This document shows positions 59,781-64,000 of a stretch of DNA of 64,000 bases, in pieces; within the stretch, counting starts at the first letter, position 1, and every line of letters begins with the position of its first letter. The notes under the pieces were generated by a model. The model saw only the letters and a program-made list of their open reading frames with translations, ran no database searches and was not told the origin of the DNA. This stretch comes from Heterocephalus glaber (lineage: Eukaryota; Chordata; Mammalia; Rodentia; Bathyergidae). Made by a program: the position numbers and the translations under genes. The DNA lies in contig NW_004624854.1 in assembly GCF_000247695.1 (NCBI RefSeq), positions 2,266,707 to 2,330,706 of the forward strand, read 5' to 3'.

Positions 59781-59782
59781 AA

Positions 59783-59864
59783 ATTTTTTTTCCAGTACCA
59801 GGGCTCGAACTCAGGACCTTTTGACTAAGAGGCAGGCACAGCACCACTGAGAAATCCACAGCAG
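59783..59864 (-). mobile_element. tRNA-derived ID-like SINE, minus strand
   Basis: A T-rich tail, then CCAGTACCAGGGCTCGAACT (reverse B box) and CACCACTGAGAAATCCACAG, a shortened A-box end that has lost the GCTA of GAGCTAAATCC. It is related to the GGTACC type with a change to AGTACC. Confidence 0.88.
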
Positions 59865-60769
59865 AAAAAATTAATTTTAAAAATATTGGTTATTATTTGT
59901 CATAAAAGAGCCTAGAACTATTGCTATTGCTAGACTTATACCTTTATGATAACATTGTTTTATCCTTTCATAAAAATTTCCTTTCTTTATATAAAATTTA
60001 AATTAGCATTGGAATGAAAGCTCCTGTAAGAAAATCACAGTTTTTTCTTAGAGTTTGTTTATTAGCCTAAACTTTTACAAAGTATTTAGCACCAATGATG
60101 GGTTCATACCCAACCATCTACATAAAGGTCTTTCCCTTAGATCCAAATTCCCAAGTTTGTCTTTGGAAGATCAACACAATAAATTTGTAACTCTTTGAGT
60201 AGGCATTTACAAAAGAAAATAAGTTGATGATCATGGATGAGAACTAATGAATTCAATTAATCAATAAAAATGAGACAAAAAGTAAACAAGTCTCTACGTT
60301 AGAAATCAGCATTGTAATCTTTCAATTCTCCTTTACATAATACAGTCAACAAAAAAGAAACTATAATTTATGAAAGTAATAAAAAATATCTTCTTAAAAT
60401 AAAGAACTTAAAAATAATTTTTTAAAAAATATGACAGGAGGACCAAGCAATACATTCAGTTGCTGGCTATAAGCAAATGGGATGCCCCAGATACATTTCA
60501 GCTGACACAGCCACCAAAAGTAGAGCAACTGAACATACCCACATATTTTGCAGCAACATTTTATATTAATTTTAATTTGAACATTCTCTGGTTCTCACAA
60601 TAATGTCATGTGGCTTGCAACTGACCAACTTTATCAGTTGAACATGTAAACAATTTTAAAGACTATTGTTGATTTAATTCTCACAATCAATTACGATACT
60701 CATGAAATTTTCTCAATTTGACATTCAACCTGTGACTTAGATCTAAAATGCCATCTGCTCTCCTGTGTG
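59865..60769. other. Unique AT-rich DNA, no gene seen
   Basis: No repeat or frame recognised. Confidence 0.5.
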
Positions 60770-60774
60770 TGGAA

Positions 60775-61045
60775 GAGGCACTGATTAGTGGTTCATCCAT
60801 TGATGCGTTCAGGATCTCAATGTGCCCTTAGGAGATAGGACCTGGTTAGAGGTGGTCACTGGGGGTGACCCAGAAGCGTGTAATCCTGTCTGACTCCTCC
60901 CTCTTCTCTCTGCTTCCAGGTTGCCATGAGATAAGCAGCTGTCCTCTTCCAGAAACTTCCACCAAGCTGCTCTCCTTTGGAGCTAGCAGATCGGGACTGA
61001 ACCCACTGGAAATGTGAGCCAAATAATATTCTGATATATGTGCAT
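60775..61045 (+). mobile_element. Rodent MaLR-type LTR, partial
   Basis: GGAGATAGGACCTGGTTAGA, GGTGGTCACTGGGGGTGACC, CCTCTTCTCTCTGCTTCCAG, GCCATGAGATAAGCAGCTGT, TTTGGAGCTAGCAGATCGGG and GAAATGTGAGCCAAATAATA follow rodent MaLR LTRs. The 3' terminus is poorly defined. Related to, but diverged from, the LTRs at 23.9 and 36.5 kb. Confidence 0.75.
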
Positions 61046-62375
61046 AACCCTTTTAAAAAATCTGATCTTCCCCCAAATTTAAACTCAATACAAAATTTTC
61101 TGCAATTAAAACAAAGTTAATTTTTCTCATTGGATATAATCATATCCATTTTTTCAGAGCTAATATTTAGTATTAGCATTCTGGCATACTTTCTACCCTT
61201 TCAACAGATTTTCTAGAATCTTGTTGCTGATTATCTAAGTGCATGTGAGATGTTCCATGAATTAAATGATAAAATGTCAATCAACTTATGATTGGCAGTA
61301 CTATTTACATTTAGAGTCATATTAAACCAGATTGCACCTATGCATGTAGGTGCTAGACCTGTGATAAAGCATATTACATCAGGAGGACACATACTCTGAT
61401 TACAGGAAGAGATACAACAGGCTGAATGGTTTGTTGGACACCAGTATGTATCATAAGTGTACAACCACCTCCCCTTGTTCTGATTTCATAGGCATTAGGC
61501 CACTTTCATTTTATGATAGTGACTATGGTAGACAATTTTTATTGAGAAGATTATATTTTTCCAGAGAATTTGAGCTGCTGTAGTTTTATTTGCCATTACT
61601 ATGTAAAAACAATTTGCCATCTTAGTTCATACGACCATCTCCATTGAGTTATATAGCTTGAGAACTTTGGAAGAGAATGTTCCTGAAATTGCAGAGCTAA
61701 AAAAAGCTTTAAATTTGTGGTTGAACAAATTGTTGTCTAAATGAGTTTTCACTTTTTCCTTTCATAATACAACTCCCTTAAGTTCCTGGTATAAATAAAT
61801 ACTTTAAGACAATGATTATTGTATACTGTTGAAATGAGTTAAGATACTGTAGTAATAAGAAAACTGCAGTCAAATTTGTGCATTGGGGATTTTCTCAATA
61901 ATAGACATAATGTTTCACCATCATTCTTGAATATGGAAAAGAACCCTAGTTTTGAGTATGGAAATGTCATCAACTTAGCCATTTTGTAAAAAAAATAAGG
62001 TATCATTGAGTTGTAATTTTATAGTCTAAGTTTTCAAATATAAATTAACTATTAAAAAGACCATGCACACTTAGGTAATGTCAATTTTTTAAATGATATT
62101 TTAATAAATCTTTGAGAAGTTTCATTTAATAAAACCAAGCATGTAATTAATGATCTCTTTTTGCCCTGAAATATTCCCAGGTAACTATAGTTTTAGTGTA
62201 ATTTTTGGAAACTATATATTAACCAAGGCATTTTATTTTTTGCTTTGTTAGGAACTTTTGTTGTTTGACATATAACTATATTTTTCTAAGCTTGAGCATC
62301 TTTCTCTGTTTTATTTCACAATGAAAATGTTTTCTAAAATCCCTAACCTATTCTTATAAAGGATTTCAAGTGCAT
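61046..62375. other. Unique AT-rich DNA, no established gene
   Basis: Contains one unusual Cys-rich minus-strand frame (61231-61464) discussed as a finding. Otherwise no recognised repeat or exon. Confidence 0.5.
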
Positions 62376-62447
62376 GTCTCTGTCTGTCTCTCTCCTCCTC
62401 CTCCTTCTCCTCCTCCTCCTCCTCCTCCTCCTTTTTCTCCACCCCCT
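62376..62447. repeat. (TCC)n pyrimidine microsatellite
   Basis: TCTG/TC units pass into about fifteen TCC triplets and a CTTTTTCTCC end. Confidence 0.93.
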
Positions 62448-63905
62448 CATTAATCACATCAAAAGGCTGTCAGAATTTTACTTGGCATTCTCTGAATTAA
62501 TATGTTAACAAATGCTGTATTATGGAGAATCTGAAAATACTTCCTTACATAGCATTTCCTATCTCCTTTTCCTCTGTAAATATTATGAGAAAATATTTTA
62601 ATTGTAAAAATTCTCTTGCAAAAAGTGCATCTTGTAAGATGTAATGGTTGTGGTACTCTAGAAATAACTGTGTCAAATGTCTAAAGGGAGAATTTAACAT
62701 GAATGACTTTCCTTTTTACGACCTCAATTTTAAACCCATACATTTTATTGCATGTGGAAATAATTTTAAGAATAATTAGCCACCTGCCCATCATTTTAGA
62801 GCAAGCAAGGCTCAGTGAACCTGCAATTAGCCAATTACACAAACAATTACAGGGCTTGCAATTGTCAACAGAAAAATAAATTCGAGCAGATTCCTCCACA
62901 TAGAGGAAATGCTTTGTCAATGGCCCTTTCGTGTTTGGATGTGGCATGCCAAATATTTCTTACTGTAATGACTTCACAAAATGATTATTGGTTTTGTCAC
63001 AGTGGTTTTTCCCTTTACTCATATATACACTAATCTCCCACACTACTCTTTCGCTTGATTTCAGAGGGAAAGCTTGCTTTTTTTTCAAATTCCAACTGTG
63101 GAATATGAATGTAGTTTGTAAAAATATTTGTCCAGTTCATTAATAAGTACATGATAACAACTCCTTGATGCAAAGTATCTTAAGGAATTACCTGTATCTC
63201 AAAGGATGATTATGCTTTTTTACTTTTATTGACTATGTAAGATGTGAAATTAGCAGTTGCTTTCATTTTTCAATCTATTGAGAGCTCATAGCATTATGCA
63301 ACTGACTGATTTCTCTCTTGCTTCCTCATCTGCTTCAATGCACAAATGAAAGGCTGTACACTGGTTTAACAGCATGGCAAACTTCTACAGAGTAAATGGT
63401 GAGAATTCTGTAAATGTCTTTTACTTGAGAGAAAAAAGTGGTGGAGACTATAACTTTGCTTTCCCCAAAACATTTCTCATTAACCAAAGTCAAAACACAG
63501 TTCTCAAAATATTGTAAAACTTAAGTAAGTCAAGTGTGTATTTAATATCTCAGCTCTACCTGTGCTAAGCATAATTAGAAGTCTTGGTCCCTTACTGCCT
63601 TTAGCATTTTGCAATAGTTCATAGAATTAACACCATTTTAATAAAAGAACAGCTGGCATTAGGCAAATCCATTGATATGGGAATAAGTAATATAAGGAGT
63701 AAGCTGCACCTTTATGGCATGCACACATTTTATTTCTCGGGGGAAACTTCAAACTTGTATTAAACCTATTAAAAATAATGGCAAATGACAAAAGAAATAA
63801 AAGACTGTTGATTTAAATAACATCATCCCTTGATACTGTACCTTCTAATGTCAATATTAAGAAAAGAAAACTTTATTTCTCCAGACTTTCCCCAGAAAGT
63901 CTTTT
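62448..63905. other. Unique DNA, no gene seen
   Basis: Includes a motif-rich patch at 62780-63010 with ATTA-type homeodomain words, listed as a finding. Frames at 62681-62947 (-) and 62815-63033 (+) overlap on opposite strands and match no family. Confidence 0.5.
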
Positions 63906-63907
63906 TT

Positions 63908-64000
63908 TAAAAAATTCTTTTATTGGTACATTGTAGGTATACAACACAATTACATTTCTCATTGGGAATTGTACCCTTACATAATACATCTTGGTTCTTA
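63908..64000 (-). mobile_element. L1 3' end, antisense, cut by window edge
   Basis: TATTGGTACATTGTAGGTAT, ACAACACAATTACATTTCTC and ATACATCTTGGTTCTTA are the reverse complement of the L1 3' UTR end at 40345-40425. The T-rich start is the poly(A) tail. The element continues beyond the window and is among the better-preserved L1 ends here. Confidence 0.9.

Noticed and set aside
1..64000. CRISPR array, operon or other prokaryotic system
   Set aside because: No spaced direct repeats, ribosome-binding sites or tightly packed frames; SINEs and LINEs throughout show mammalian DNA.

Overview
The window looks like nuclear DNA of a non-murid rodent. It is AT-rich and gene-poor, and either intergenic or deep-intronic. 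The organism call rests on the repeats: a tRNA-derived, ID-like SINE whose body ends in GGTACC before an A-rich tail; 7SL-derived B1-like SINEs with the internal duplication typical of rodent B1; composites that join the two; rodent-style MaLR LTRs; and L1 copies. A squirrel/beaver/kangaroo-rat-type rodent fits best, but I cannot name the genus. MIR, L2 and MLT1 fossils are shared with other mammals.

I found no protein-coding gene, exon, rRNA, true tRNA or CRISPR array. All open frames are short. The longest ones fall in repeats, in low-complexity DNA or in unremarkable sequence, so I list none as a CDS.

Layout. 1-14.1 kb: mostly unique AT-rich DNA with simple repeats, a CpG-dense block near 2.2 kb, a MIR, and two tRNA-SINEs with clear target-site duplications (TSDs). 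14.1-18.5 kb: a repeat cluster with an MLT1 LTR, a MIR, L1 3' ends, a solo LTR with its own TATA box and poly(A) signal, and an L1 in an inverted arrangement bounded by an 85-bp direct repeat. 19.5-24.3 kb: SINEs, three MaLR-like LTRs and a long pyrimidine tract. 24.3-34.9 kb: mostly unique, with an L1 3' end, SINEs, and AT and GA repeats. 34.9-36.9 kb: a nearly complete MaLR element (LTR, internal region, LTR). 36.9-49.2 kb: unique DNA with an L2, MIRs, a short L1 whose 3' UTR is tandemly doubled, SINEs and composites. 49.2-53.0 kb: a 3.8-kb antisense L1 running from the endonuclease region to the 3' UTR, carrying three younger SINEs. 53-64 kb: an old mammal-wide repeat, L1 3' ends, a 700-bp GC-rich block, an LTR, a SINE, unique AT-rich DNA with a homeodomain-site-rich patch near 62.8 kb, and the end of another L1 cut by the window edge.

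No genes work together here. The content is a record of retrotransposon insertion over unique DNA, part of which may be regulatory. I see no convincing new biological system; the most informative items are structural features of the retroelements and a few unexplained CpG-rich or motif-rich unique blocks.
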